From: Chromobacterium piscinae
Lineage (GTDB): Bacteria; Pseudomonadota; Gammaproteobacteria; Burkholderiales; Chromobacteriaceae
NCBI RefSeq assembly: GCF_021129175.1
Contig: NZ_JAJOHV010000051.1
Location: 1-33,684 of the forward strand
Reading direction: 5' to 3'
Length of the DNA stretch: 33,684 bases
Shown here: positions 23,107-33,684 of the stretch, one piece after another
Layout of the letters: every line of letters begins with the position of its first letter
Position numbering within the stretch: the first letter of the stretch is position 1
Translations under genes and position numbers: made by a program
Notes under the pieces: generated by a model
Seen by the model: only the letters and a program-made list of their open reading frames with translations
Databases searched by the model: none
What the model was told of the DNA's origin: nothing

Positions 23107-23109
23107 TCA

Positions 23110-23119
23110 TGTCATGACA
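23110..23119. promoter_or_regulatory. Palindrome TGTCATGACA next to the sigma-gene start
   Basis: A perfect 10-bp palindrome lies 3 bp from the sigma-factor start codon. It uses the same TGTCA/TGACA half-sites as the spaced repeat at 23158-23173 but without the spacer. It may be chance or a second, weaker regulatory site. Confidence 0.3.
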
Positions 23120-23157
23120 ATCGGGATTGCAGGATGGCGAAAGCGCGGAAATTGATC

Positions 23158-23173
23158 TGTCACCTTTGTGACA
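23158..23173. promoter_or_regulatory. TGTCA-N6-TGACA inverted repeat, probable Crp/Fnr-type operator
   Basis: TGTCACCTTTGTGACA has two perfect half-sites with the 5-6-5 spacing of Crp/Fnr-family sites. It lies in the 103-bp gap between the Crp/Fnr-type gene and the sigma gene, next to an A+T-rich stretch (23174-23203) suited to a promoter. The simplest reading is that the neighbouring regulator binds here and controls the sigma factor. Confidence 0.6.
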
Positions 23174-23209
23174 TGTGAATATATTTTCTATTAAAAATAC
23201 TTATTTGGA

Positions 23210-23929
23210 CTAGTTGGGGTGTTGGGCGATCTGACGCAGCCGGGCCGGATCGCACACTTTCAGCGCATGGCGGGTGAGCTGGATCAGCCCTGCGCGCTGC
23301 CATTGCTTCAATTGCGCGTTCAGCCGGGGGCGGCTGGCGTTGAGCATGGCCGCCAGAATGGTTTGATTGATGGTCAATGGAAGAGTGGGGCCATCAGGGC
23401 CAGGATGGCCGTGCTGGTCGATTTCAGTCAGCAGGTGGCGGGCCAACCTGGCTTCCAGCCGATACAGACAGACGGTTTCGACGAAGCTGCTGATGCGTTG
23501 CAGCCGCCTGCACAGTTGTTGCTGGATGCGGGACATCAGTAGCGGATCGTTCTGCAGATCGCGGAAATGCTGTCGGTGAAGCGCAAGCAGATGGCAGTCT
23601 CGGCTGAGCTGGGCGGTGCAGTTGCGCAGGCCGGGATGCAGCAGCGCGCTCTCCCCCACCAGTTCCCCGGGACATGAGTAGTCGATGATGACCTCGTGGC
23701 CATCCGGTTCCTGCAAGGTGTGGTAGACGCTGCCTTGCAGCACCAGTCCGATGAAGTCTTCCGGGTCGCCGCGCAAAAAAAGCAGCTTGCGCTGCTTGCC
23801 CTTGATGGGCGCAGCGTGAAGTTCGATATGCCGCAGCAGGCCGGGGGACAGATTGTCCAACAGAGGGAAGTCGGCAAGCCGGGTGGATGGCCGTTGCCGG
23901 CCGTTCGAAACATCGATATGGCTGTGCAT
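23210..23929 (-). CDS. Crp/Fnr-family transcriptional regulator
   Basis: The 239-residue protein has an N-terminal cyclic-nucleotide-binding-like beta barrel (about residues 20-135; LFLRGDPEDFIGLVLQGSVY, CPGELVGESALL) and a long dimer helix. A C-terminal winged helix-turn-helix follows (about 175-232; LTINQTILAAMLNASRPRLNAQLKQWQRAGLI). It lacks the N-terminal cysteine cluster of Fnr, so it is not an oxygen-type Fe-S sensor. The first helix of its DNA-binding motif (NQTILAAMLNASR) resembles the usual T-EELA-MLGTSRE pattern. Being first in the locus, it may control the sigma factor and the reb genes. Its signal is unknown. Confidence 0.9.
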   Translation of the reverse strand: MHSHIDVSNGRQRPSTRLADFPLLDNLSPGLLRHIELHAAPIKGKQRKLLFLRGDPEDFIGLVLQGSVYHTLQEPDGHEVIIDYSCPGELVGESALLHPGLRNCTAQLSRDCHLLALHRQHFRDLQNDPLLMSRIQQQLCRRLQRISSFVETVCLYRLEARLARHLLTEIDQHGHPGPDGPTLPLTINQTILAAMLNASRPRLNAQLKQWQRAGLIQLTRHALKVCDPARLRQIAQHPN

Positions 23930-24332
23930 CTTTTTTCCGCGATGGGCCTAAGGGCGCGAGTCGGCGAGCATGACGGCGACAACTTCGCGGCGATAAAGCC
24001 CTTGGTGAATGTTGACGGCATTTTTTTGGCGGTGGCTAATGGGAAAACGGAGGGCATGAGGGAATGTGAATGGATGACTTCATCATTTTCAGGCGACTCG
24101 CCTGATGGGGGCGCGACATGCAAAGGACTGGGCTATGGGAAAATTTGGATTCCGTCATGGCACATGCTTGTTGGGGATGGCGGATGTCTTGACTGGTTTT
24201 GCCTAGGAGCTGTAGCGTGTTTTATCCATTCCGCCGGGCATTCCTGGCGACGAGCGGGCGCTGCGCGGTTGGTTCACGGCAGAAGTCGCCGGCGGCTGGG
24301 AGCCTGTCGCGCTTGCCATTTTCCGCGGATGG
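23930..24332. other. Intergenic region, no gene seen
   Basis: About 400 bp separate the regulator gene from the tRNA promoter. Short frames exist on both strands, but none has a ribosome site and protein-like composition. The regulator's own promoter should lie near its start; no clear boxes were identified. Confidence 0.5.
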
Positions 24333-24361
24333 TTGACAGTTATATTGCGAGCCGATATGAT
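24333..24361 (+). promoter_or_regulatory. Sigma-70 promoter of tRNA-Tyr
   Basis: A perfect TTGACA (24333-24338) and a near-consensus TATGAT (24356-24361) are separated by 17 bp, and a G+C-rich stretch follows up to the tRNA. That is the expected form of a strong, growth-regulated tRNA promoter. Confidence 0.9.
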
Positions 24362-24371
24362 GCGCCGCTCT

Positions 24372-24457
24372 GGAGGGGTTACCCCAGCGGTCAACGGGTC
24401 CGGACTGTAAATCCGGCGGCTAAGCCTTCGAAGGTTCGAATCCTTCTCCCTCCACCA
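24372..24457 (+). tRNA. tRNA-Tyr (anticodon GUA)
   Basis: The 86-nt sequence, including an encoded CCA, folds as a class II tRNA. The acceptor stem pairs GGAGGGG with the 3' CTCCC-TCC segment (one G-U), the anticodon loop is CTGTAAA with anticodon GTA, and a long variable arm is present. The T arm contains GGTTCGAATCC. It closely follows the E. coli tRNA-Tyr layout. A terminator follows 10 bp downstream. No integrase is nearby, so it is not seen serving as an attachment site here. Confidence 0.97.
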
Positions 24458-24466
24458 GACTCAAAC

Positions 24467-24498
24467 AAAAAAGCCAGGCTCTCGAGCCTGGCTTTTTT
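24467..24498. terminator. Bidirectional rho-independent terminator
   Basis: A 9-bp stem (GCCAGGCTC / GAGCCTGGC) is flanked by six A on one side and six T on the other. It can end both the tRNA transcript and the convergent fghA-adhC operon. Confidence 0.93.
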
Positions 24499-24515
24499 GC
24501 GTTCCGGATCCGGCG

Positions 24516-28547
<4,032 letters not shown>

Positions 28548-28567
28548 GCCGGTTACTGCGGCAACAA

Positions 28568-28599
28568 AAACGGCGGCGGTCGCGAGACCGTCGCCGTTT
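28568..28599. terminator. Hairpin terminator between convergent genes
   Basis: AAACGGCG...CGCCGTTT with an inner CGGTC/GACCG pair forms a stem of about 13 bp with a four-base loop. It lies 20 bp after ndpA and 21 bp from the end of the opposing gene. A and T tracts flank it, so it can serve both directions. Confidence 0.8.
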
Positions 28600-28620
28600 G
28601 CGTTTGTTCGGCCATGCGCC

Positions 28621-29079
28621 TTAACGCATGGTGAACTCGACCGACCACTCCAGCGTGGCCATGTTGTAGTAGGTGATTTCGGCATTGCAGAACGCGCCGC
28701 CGCTGCCGGTGGCGGTCTTGTTCCACTGCGGCACTTTGGGAATCACGCCATTGTTCAACAGGCCGCCCGGCTTGGGCACATTGACGAAGGTGGTGCGGAA
28801 TTCGCACTGGCGCGCGCCGTCGGTGTAGCGAACGAAGGCGTAGTTGACGTCGGGGCTGAGCGGGCTGGCGATATAGTAAGTGTCGCTGCGGCCCGCCGGC
28901 ACGACGGAGACGGGTTTCGGCGAGGCGTTCGCCTGGGTTTCGATTTCATTTTTGCCGATCACCTGGTATCGGACATCGGTTTTGCCCTGGTTTTTGAAGG
29001 TGACGGTAACGGTGGGGCCGGCAAGGGCGATGCTGGAGCTTAATCCAAGCAGTGCAGCGGCAAGCGTGATCTTGTGCAT
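28621..29079 (-). CDS. Secreted protein of unknown function
   Basis: The 152-residue protein has a clear signal peptide (MHKITLAAALLGLSSSIALA, cleavage after about residue 20). A mature part rich in beta strands follows (GPTVTVTFKNQGKTDVRYQV; ASPLSPDVNYAFVRYTDG). Two cysteines (in QCEFRT and AFCNAE) could form a disulphide. The fold suggests an immunoglobulin-like or beta-sandwich exported protein, but no family is recognised. It lies 19 bp downstream of the next gene on the same strand and may be cotranscribed with it. Confidence 0.8.
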   Translation of the reverse strand: MHKITLAAALLGLSSSIALAGPTVTVTFKNQGKTDVRYQVIGKNEIETQANASPKPVSVVPAGRSDTYYIASPLSPDVNYAFVRYTDGARQCEFRTTFVNVPKPGGLLNNGVIPKVPQWNKTATGSGGAFCNAEITYYNMATLEWSVEFTMR

Positions 29080-29098
29080 ATCGTCTTTTGTCAGTGGA

Positions 29099-29833
29099 TT
29101 AGGTGGGGGTCTTGTTGTCGGCGGCTAGGGGAAATTTTTGGTACCAGTCGAAACTGTCGTTTTCGACGGCCGGCTCTCTCTGGATATGGGCCTGTAATTT
29201 CTGGCTGTAGCTTGCCGGATAGAGGGATTGTTCCAGCGGGGACAAGGCCTGGTAATGATTCAATATTTCTTCGTAGAAATGACGCCGGGACCCCGTGGCC
29301 TCGCGCTCAGCCTGGCCCGCGGCCATGACTTGCCGGCGCCAGGCCTGTTCCATGTCATAAGCCTCCAAATAAGCGGCGCGTCGTTCATTCACGGTGTAGC
29401 GGCCGCTATCGTCCGATGCCACCGCATCCAGCTCCTCGCGGTTGAGCCCGGCAAACGGGTTTAGCGCGTGTTGGCTGTTTTTTCCATCCGCCTCGAGAAA
29501 TGCGTTGGCGTCGGCTGCCAGCTTTTGCCTGGCCGGATCGGGATCGGATGGTTTTTGCTGGTAATGGACCGACTTGAGCGCGTCGTAGCCCGGGCCGCAA
29601 ATCGCATTCAGCGCGGAGTCGGCGATGCCGGCCATTTCGCCTCGGCTCAGCGTGCTTTCACGCTGTTTCATCAGGGACATGCTCTCGCCGAGCAAGCGGG
29701 CGAGCGGAGAGATCTGCGTCTCCACGCTGCTTGGACTTGAGGCGTTCGCTGGATTGGCGGCGGCGGGCTTGGCCGCTTCGCTGCGCGAGCTTGTCGTTAT
29801 CGGGGAAGACGATGGGCTGATCGCATTAAGCAT
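29099..29833 (-). CDS. Hypothetical protein with Ser/Thr/Pro-rich N-terminus
   Basis: The 244-residue protein begins with about 45 Ser/Pro/Ala-rich residues and no signal peptide. A helical part follows, with FAGLNREELDAVASDDSGRYTVNERRAAYLEAYDMEQAWRRQV near residues 122-165, a pattern found in uncharacterised proteins of other beta- and gammaproteobacteria, and YEEILNHYQALSPLEQSLYP near the end. A Ser-rich disordered start is common in type III effectors, but this alone is weak evidence. ATG 29833 has GGAG at good spacing; ATG 29839 is too close. An A+T-rich promoter region lies upstream. Confidence 0.78.
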   Translation of the reverse strand: MLNAISPSSSPITTSSRSEAAKPAAANPANASSPSSVETQISPLARLLGESMSLMKQRESTLSRGEMAGIADSALNAICGPGYDALKSVHYQQKPSDPDPARQKLAADANAFLEADGKNSQHALNPFAGLNREELDAVASDDSGRYTVNERRAAYLEAYDMEQAWRRQVMAAGQAEREATGSRRHFYEEILNHYQALSPLEQSLYPASYSQKLQAHIQREPAVENDSFDWYQKFPLAADNKTPT

Positions 29834-30213
29834 GTGCATGCTCCATCAAGAGTGGCAAGCTAAAAGAATATTTTATTTTTTAGAATTAACCCATGTAAAT
29901 ATTTGGATGGCCCGGAACCGCGATGGGTATGACATGGAAGTCCATGAATGTGGGAGCTGGCCAGCCTGGCTGGGGGGGGAACGGGTTGGCGGGACATGGC
30001 CCGGTATCGGCAGCAGGAGTGCCAAGAAAGCGGCGAGGCCTGGAGCCGCTAGTCAAACCCGGAATTGGCGCAGCATCGCCATGGCGTGCTGAAGCTACAG
30101 CCTGTGTCGGCGCGTATTGATCCTGATGTCTGTGAAATGACGTATTTCCGACTCCGCCATCGAGCGGCAGGCAAACGTCGGGGATGATGGAGTTTATCGG
30201 ATGGCGGCGGGCT
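29834..30213. other. Intergenic region, no gene seen
   Basis: About 380 bp lie between two minus-strand genes. The part next to 29833 is A+T-rich (29855-29905) and probably holds the promoter of that gene. The rest shows no convincing frame, hairpin or repeat. Confidence 0.5.
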
Positions 30214-30459
30214 TCAGCGCGCCGTCAGCCACAGCGCCAGCAGCGGCGCCAGGTTGAATACGAACACCAGGATCTTGTACAGGCCGATGCCGCCGTAGTT
30301 GAGCAGGTCGAACGCCGGCTCGGATAGCCTGAACCAGCGGCTGTGCAGCCGGTACAGCCAGCCGCGGCAGAAGAAAAACAGACAGAACCAGAGAATCAGT
30401 ACGGCGTAGTGGAAGGCCAGGCTGGCCAGCAGCAGCCGTTCGGAGTAGGAGATGTCCAT
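30214..30459 (-). CDS. Small two-helix membrane protein (DUF6868-like)
   Basis: The 81-residue protein has two hydrophobic helices: one at about residues 15-32 (YAVLILWFCLFFFCRGW) and one at about 58-78 (GLYKILVFVFNLAPLLALW). WLYRLHSRWFRLSEPAFDLLNYGGIG lies between them. This plan matches the small DUF6868-type membrane proteins as I recall them; the function is unknown. It lies 85 bp after arnD on the same strand, past a terminator hairpin, so it is probably transcribed separately. Confidence 0.75.
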   Translation of the reverse strand: MDISYSERLLLASLAFHYAVLILWFCLFFFCRGWLYRLHSRWFRLSEPAFDLLNYGGIGLYKILVFVFNLAPLLALWLTAR

Positions 30460-30508
30460 GGCGGCGTTTCCGACAGGAAGAGACTTTCAGCATAGCCCTT
30501 CCACGCAA

Positions 30509-30532
30509 AACGCCCCGCGCGGGCGGGGCGTT
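30509..30532 (-). terminator. Rho-independent terminator after arnD
   Basis: AACGCCCCGC (30509-30518) and GCGGGGCGTT (30523-30532) form a perfect 10-bp stem with a four-base loop. On the minus strand it ends in a short T run. It lies 13 bp after the arnD stop. Confidence 0.85.
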
Positions 30533-30544
30533 CGGAAAGGCGGA

Positions 30545-31444
30545 TCAGGCCTGCAGCGCCAGTGTGCCGCTGCGGCCGGGAATCTCTCCCATCACCACCC
30601 GGCCGGACGGCAGATTGGCGAGATCCTGGCTGTCGAACAGATCGACGCAGCTGACCAGCTGGTAGCCTTGCCGCTTCCAGCCGTCGAGCAGGCGGTCGAA
30701 CACTTCCATCAGCCGCATGCCTTCCAGCTCCGCGTGCAGCGTGTAGACGTGGCCGGTGGCGGTCTCGGCCTCGGTCAGTTTCAGCAGATGCTCGTGGACG
30801 TTGTCGTTGCTCAGGCCGTCCAGGCCGATCAATTCGTCCAGCGTCGGCAGCGTGGTGGGCAGCTGCGGCACGCCCAGCGGCCGGCCGGCGGCGTCCAGCG
30901 GTTGGAACGGGTGGCTGCCGCGGCCATCGGACGCGTAGCGCATGCCCAGCTCCTGCTGGTAGGCCAGCGCCGCATCGTTGATTTGCCAGCCGGCGGCGCC
31001 GTGGGTGCGGGCCTCTTCGCCGAAGATCTCGCGGAAGCGCCTTGCCGCCTTGTGCATCTCGGCGCGGGTCCAGGCCGCGTCCTTGCCGGTGACGTAATCC
31101 TGCCACTTGATGTGGTCCCAGCAATGGATGCCCACCTCGAAGCCGGCATCGCGCACGCCGCGGAGCAGGGCCGCTTCGCGGCGGCCGATGTCCGGGCCCG
31201 GCAGCACGGTGCCGTACAGCAGGGTGCGGATGCCGTAATGTTCGACGACGGAGGTGCGCGACACCTTGGACAGGAAGCCGGGACGGAACACGCGCTTGAT
31301 CGCGCGGCCGGTGTGGTCCGGGCCCAGGCTGAACAGGAAGGTGGCGCCGGCGTCATGCCGCTTCAGCGCCTCCATCAGCCGCGGCACGCCTTCGCGGGTG
31401 CCGCGCCAGGTGTCGACGTCTATCTTCAGGGCGAGTTTTTTCAT
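30545..31444 (-). CDS. arnD: 4-deoxy-4-formamido-L-arabinose-phosphoundecaprenol deformylase
   Basis: The 299-residue polysaccharide-deacetylase-fold protein starts LALKIDVDTWRGTREGVPRL, where the Asp residues begin the metal site. It contains FEVGIHCWDHIKWQDY with the metal His pair, and AAGWQINDAALAYQQELG, all typical of ArnD. It removes the formyl group from the undecaprenyl-linked aminoarabinose before transfer to lipid A by ArnT, giving resistance to cationic peptides and polymyxins. It acts at the inner membrane. ATG 31444 has no strong ribosome site. It is separated from the other arn genes by a grpB-like gene and a repeat element. Confidence 0.95.
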   Translation of the reverse strand: MKKLALKIDVDTWRGTREGVPRLMEALKRHDAGATFLFSLGPDHTGRAIKRVFRPGFLSKVSRTSVVEHYGIRTLLYGTVLPGPDIGRREAALLRGVRDAGFEVGIHCWDHIKWQDYVTGKDAAWTRAEMHKAARRFREIFGEEARTHGAAGWQINDAALAYQQELGMRYASDGRGSHPFQPLDAAGRPLGVPQLPTTLPTLDELIGLDGLSNDNVHEHLLKLTEAETATGHVYTLHAELEGMRLMEVFDRLLDGWKRQGYQLVSCVDLFDSQDLANLPSGRVVMGEIPGRSGTLALQA

Positions 31445-31483
31445 TGTTATGGCAGGTTCAAGTATTCGGAATCGCTGGCGAGT

Positions 31484-32029
31484 TTACCGCGTGGCGGGCT
31501 TGCCGTGCGGTTTTCCGGCCGCCATCGCCAACACGGAGGCGATAAATCCGCTCTTCGCGTTAGTGTACGCGGCGCGGTCGCCACTGTGATCGTAGGCCAG
31601 TTGCCGTTTCAGATCGGCATATTGCCCGGCCAGTCGTTGATCGGCGCGCAGCGCGTCGCGGAAGGCCAGCTTATCGCGCCAGAAGTCGCTGTCCAGCGCC
31701 ACCGCGTGCAGATGGACTTCGCGAGGATGGGCGGCCGGTTTGACGAAATAATGCCGATCGGGCATGGCTGCCGCCGCTTGTTGCTGAAGATGGAGGCCTG
31801 TTGATTGAAGCGCTGGGAGGTATGGTTCCAGGTCGCTGAGAGCGGGCAGTCCCAGCATGAGGTCGATGATGGGTTTGGCGGCGAGGTCTGGCACGGCGGT
31901 GCTACCGATGTGCTCGATCGCGCAGGCATCGGCCAGCGGGCCGAGGGCAGATAGGATCGACGAATGTTCGGCTTGGAAGCGTTGCGGCCAGGTTGGGGAG
32001 TAGGGGACGATCTGGAGGTGGTGAGTCAT
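31484..32029 (-). CDS. GrpB-family (UPF0157) nucleotidyltransferase-fold protein
   Basis: The 181-residue protein has the GrpB hallmarks: an N-terminal VPYSPTWPQRFQAE, then IEHIGSTAVPDLAAKPIIDLMLGL near residues 38-61, and later RHYFVKP, REVHLHAV and FRDALRADQRLAGQYADLK. The fold is that of nucleotidyltransferases; the biological role is mostly unknown. Start ATG 32029 has no Shine-Dalgarno sequence. It sits between arnD and the decarboxylase gene on the same strand, 39 bp before arnD, but has no known part in aminoarabinose synthesis, so it looks like an insertion into the arn cluster. Confidence 0.92.
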   Translation of the reverse strand: MTHHLQIVPYSPTWPQRFQAEHSSILSALGPLADACAIEHIGSTAVPDLAAKPIIDLMLGLPALSDLEPYLPALQSTGLHLQQQAAAAMPDRHYFVKPAAHPREVHLHAVALDSDFWRDKLAFRDALRADQRLAGQYADLKRQLAYDHSGDRAAYTNAKSGFIASVLAMAAGKPHGKPATR

Positions 32030-32109
32030 GAAGGAGCGTGTCTGTCGGTGTGGAGAGCCTGCTTTCAGCAGGGTAAACGATTACTCGTTTGATGGAGGAA
32101 CGAAATGGA

Positions 32110-32362
32110 GTCCGCTGCGCGGATGATGATTTTCAAGGCGGGGCTGCTCCGCCGGCACGGGCCGAAGGGGATCGAGTGGTTGCCGATCAGCCGCCTGCTA
32201 TGCCGAGCATGGCATGAGCGGCGGCGTTTCCCGGAACCAACTGTCTCGACTGGCCGTGTTAGCAGCCCTAGGCCAGAGTGTCGGGGGATTGGCTGGGTGC
32301 GTGGCTGGACTGACTGCCTGGCGGGCAGCCCCGCCATGTAAATATCTGTCCGCGCAGCGGAC
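32110..32362. repeat. 253-bp repeat element with terminal inverted repeats
   Basis: The first 14 bases (32110-32123) are exactly complementary to 32349-32362. The similarity of the two ends continues inward to about 45 bp, with a shared GGCGGGGCTGC block. The left end is repeated at 3817-3841. No gene lies inside. The layout suggests a non-autonomous mobile or REP/BIME-like element sitting in the arn cluster. Confidence 0.6.
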
Positions 32363-32384
32363 ACAATAGGGTTGGTTGGGCATT

Positions 32385-32422
32385 AAAAATGCCGCCCACC
32401 CTTCCGGGAATGAGCGGCATTT
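32385..32422 (-). terminator. Rho-independent terminator after the decarboxylase gene
   Basis: AAATGCCGC (32387-32395) pairs with GCGGCATTT (32414-32422). On the minus strand the stem ends in TTTTTA. It lies about 30 bp after the stop codon at 32453 and should end the upstream arn transcript before arnD. Confidence 0.8.
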
Positions 32423-32452
32423 CGACAGGCCGAAGTTCGGCCCGCGCCGATC

Positions 32453-33496
32453 TTACTCCGACAAGTCGCGGCTGGCCGCCACTTGGTCGCGGTAGTAGTC
32501 GTAGATGCCCTTGAGGGCGTCGGCCATGGAGACGGTCGGCTTCCAGTCCAGATCGGCCATGGTGTTGGCGATCTTCGGCACACGGTTCTGCACGTCCTGG
32601 TAGCCGTTGCCGTAGTACTGGCCGGAGGTGGTTTCCACCACCTGCACCTTGTCGGCGTTCAGCTGGTATTCCGGGTAGACGCGCGCGAGGTCCAGCATCA
32701 TTTGCGCCAGTTCGCGGATCGAGTAGTTGTTGACCGGGTTGCCGATGTTGTAGATCTGGCCGGAGGCCTTGCCGTCCTTGTTCTCGATGATCTTCATCAG
32801 CGCGCTGATGCCGTCGTCGACATAGGTGAAGGCGCGCTTCTGGTGGCCGCCGTCGACCAGCTTGATGGTCTCGCCGCGAACGATGTGGCCCAGGAACTGG
32901 GTGATCACGCGGCTGGAGCCTTCCTTCGGCGTGTTGATGTTGTCCAGGCCGCCGCCGATCCAGTTGAACGGGCGGAACAGCGTGTAGTTCAGGCCTTCTT
33001 CCATCGCGTAGGCGTGGATCACGCGGTCCATCAGCTGCTTGGAGCAGGCGTAGATCCAGCGCGGCTTGTTGATCGGGCCGTAGATCAGCTGGGAGTTTTC
33101 CGGGTCGAATTCGGCGTCCTGGCTCATGCCGTACACTTCCGAGGTGGACGGGAACACCAGGTGCTTCTTGTACTGCACGCACTGGCGGACGATGGGGAGG
33201 TTGGCCTCGAAGTCCAGCTCGAACACGCGCAGCGGGTTGTTCACATAGGTGGACGGGGTGGCGATGGCCACCAGCGGCAGCACCACGTCGCACTTCTTGA
33301 CGTGGTATTCGATCCACTCCTTGTTGATGGTGATGTCGCCTTCGAAGAAGTGGAAGCGCGGGTGGTCCTTCCACTCGGCCACGCGGTCATCGTGCATGTC
33401 CATGCCGTAGATGTGCCAGTCGGTGGTCTCGATGATGCGTTTGGTCAGGTGGTGGCCGATGAAGCCGTTCACGCCCAGGATCAGTACTTTTTTCAT
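32453..33496 (-). CDS. UDP-glucuronate decarboxylase (ArnA C-terminal domain type, standalone; UDP-4-keto-pentose/UDP-xylose synthase-like)
   Basis: The 347-residue short-chain dehydrogenase-type protein has the NAD motif GVNGFIGHHL at residues 8-17. FPSTSEVYGMS lies near 116-126, and the YxxxK catalytic pair is in IYACSKQLMDRV. FRPFNWIGGGLDNINTPKEGSSRV follows, as in the ArnA decarboxylase domain. It oxidises and decarboxylates UDP-glucuronate to UDP-4-keto-arabinose (and perhaps makes UDP-xylose, as in the Ralstonia homologue). In E. coli this domain is fused to the formyltransferase; here it is a separate gene 49 bp after it. GAGGAT precedes the ATG. Confidence 0.93.
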   Translation of the reverse strand: MKKVLILGVNGFIGHHLTKRIIETTDWHIYGMDMHDDRVAEWKDHPRFHFFEGDITINKEWIEYHVKKCDVVLPLVAIATPSTYVNNPLRVFELDFEANLPIVRQCVQYKKHLVFPSTSEVYGMSQDAEFDPENSQLIYGPINKPRWIYACSKQLMDRVIHAYAMEEGLNYTLFRPFNWIGGGLDNINTPKEGSSRVITQFLGHIVRGETIKLVDGGHQKRAFTYVDDGISALMKIIENKDGKASGQIYNIGNPVNNYSIRELAQMMLDLARVYPEYQLNADKVQVVETTSGQYYGNGYQDVQNRVPKIANTMADLDWKPTVSMADALKGIYDYYRDQVAASRDLSE

Positions 33497-33545
33497 TGGA
33501 TATCCTCAACCGCCCGCGGGCGGAAAATCGAATTCGGTAATCGGT

Positions 33546-33684
33546 TCACAGCGCCAGCGCGTCGGCTGCGACGCGGGCGGCGAAGTTGTCGGCGGTCAGC
33601 GGCAGGCCGGCCAGCTCGGCCTCCAGCACCGCCAGGCGGCCGCCGTCGGCGCAATGCAGCCACAAGCGGCCGTCGGCGCAGCGC
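33546..33684 (-). CDS. Formyltransferase C-terminal end (ArnA N-terminal-domain type)
   Basis: Only the last 45 or so residues are in the window. They read RCADGRLWLHCADGGRLAVL, then EAELAGLPLTADNF and AARVAADALAL, which is the C-terminal OB-fold end of Fmt/ArnA-type formyltransferases. With the decarboxylase gene directly downstream, this is most likely the standalone UDP-Ara4N formyltransferase. The rest of the gene lies to the right of the window. Confidence 0.8.
   Translation of the reverse strand, partial: RCADGRLWLHCADGGRLAVLEAELAGLPLTADNFAARVAADALAL

Noticed and set aside
12334-23929. Prophage or phage-tail explanation for the lysozyme-containing region
   Set aside because: No capsid, tail, portal, terminase, integrase or holin gene is visible; the RebB family and its regulators explain the locus better.
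24372-24457. tRNA-Tyr as an integration site for the neighbouring reb locus
   Set aside because: No integrase and no repeat of the tRNA 3' end were seen at the far side of the locus.
32065-32364. Minus-strand frame with the peptide KIIIRAADS, also present near 3830
   Set aside because: The shared peptide comes from the dispersed 25-bp DNA repeat; neither frame has a ribosome site or other protein-like features.

Overview
The window comes from a G+C-rich Gram-negative chromosome. Gene content and protein sequence point to a betaproteobacterium of the Chromobacterium group: a split arnA (4-amino-arabinose lipid A pathway), a GSH-type formaldehyde pathway, a type-2 PHB depolymerase, and many LysR regulators. 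The genus is inferred from resemblance; no 16S or other marker gene is present.

Left part (1-12360): a divergent efflux-lipoprotein/TetR pair with two palindromic operators, a DinB-fold protein, and a methyl-accepting chemotaxis protein. An intergenic stretch then carries a hairpin, a MITE-like 111-bp element and one end of a dispersed repeat. After it come three regulator/target pairs: LysR with a DHA2 transporter and a SnoaL-like protein, LysR with an NAD(P)-binding oxidoreductase, and LysR with a second DHA2 transporter. A further LysR gene sits among them.

Middle part (12334-23929), the most interesting: an R-body (refractile body, reb) locus of about 11.5 kb. Every gene except one transposase-family gene lies on the minus strand. 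In transcription order it holds a Crp/Fnr-type regulator, an ECF-type sigma factor, a small membrane protein, two DUF2589-type proteins, a four-helix DUF4239-type membrane protein, a short RebB, and a Pro/Ala-rich protein with a Reb-like domain. An A+T-rich orphan gene follows, then a REP-associated transposase (plus strand) and a small membrane protein. The locus ends with a secreted PHB-depolymerase-type esterase, a coupled helical protein, a GH24 lysozyme, a Gln-rich coiled-coil protein, three tandem RebB proteins and a rho-independent terminator. The RebB family and its link to R-bodies are established. The roles of the lysozyme, esterase, DUF2589, DUF4239 and Reb-like fusion proteins are not known to me and are inferred from position. 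A TGTCA-N6-TGACA inverted repeat upstream of the sigma gene has Crp/Fnr-site geometry and may connect the two regulators.

Right part (24333-33684): tRNA-Tyr with a near-perfect promoter, then fghA-adhC (glutathione-dependent formaldehyde detoxification) with a divergent LysR, an NdpA-type nucleoid-associated protein, and two uncharacterised genes (one secreted). Last is a lipid A aminoarabinose region: arnD, a GrpB-family gene, a repeat element with terminal inverted repeats, a standalone UDP-glucuronate decarboxylase (the C-terminal half of classical ArnA), and the 3' end of a separate formyltransferase that runs off the window.
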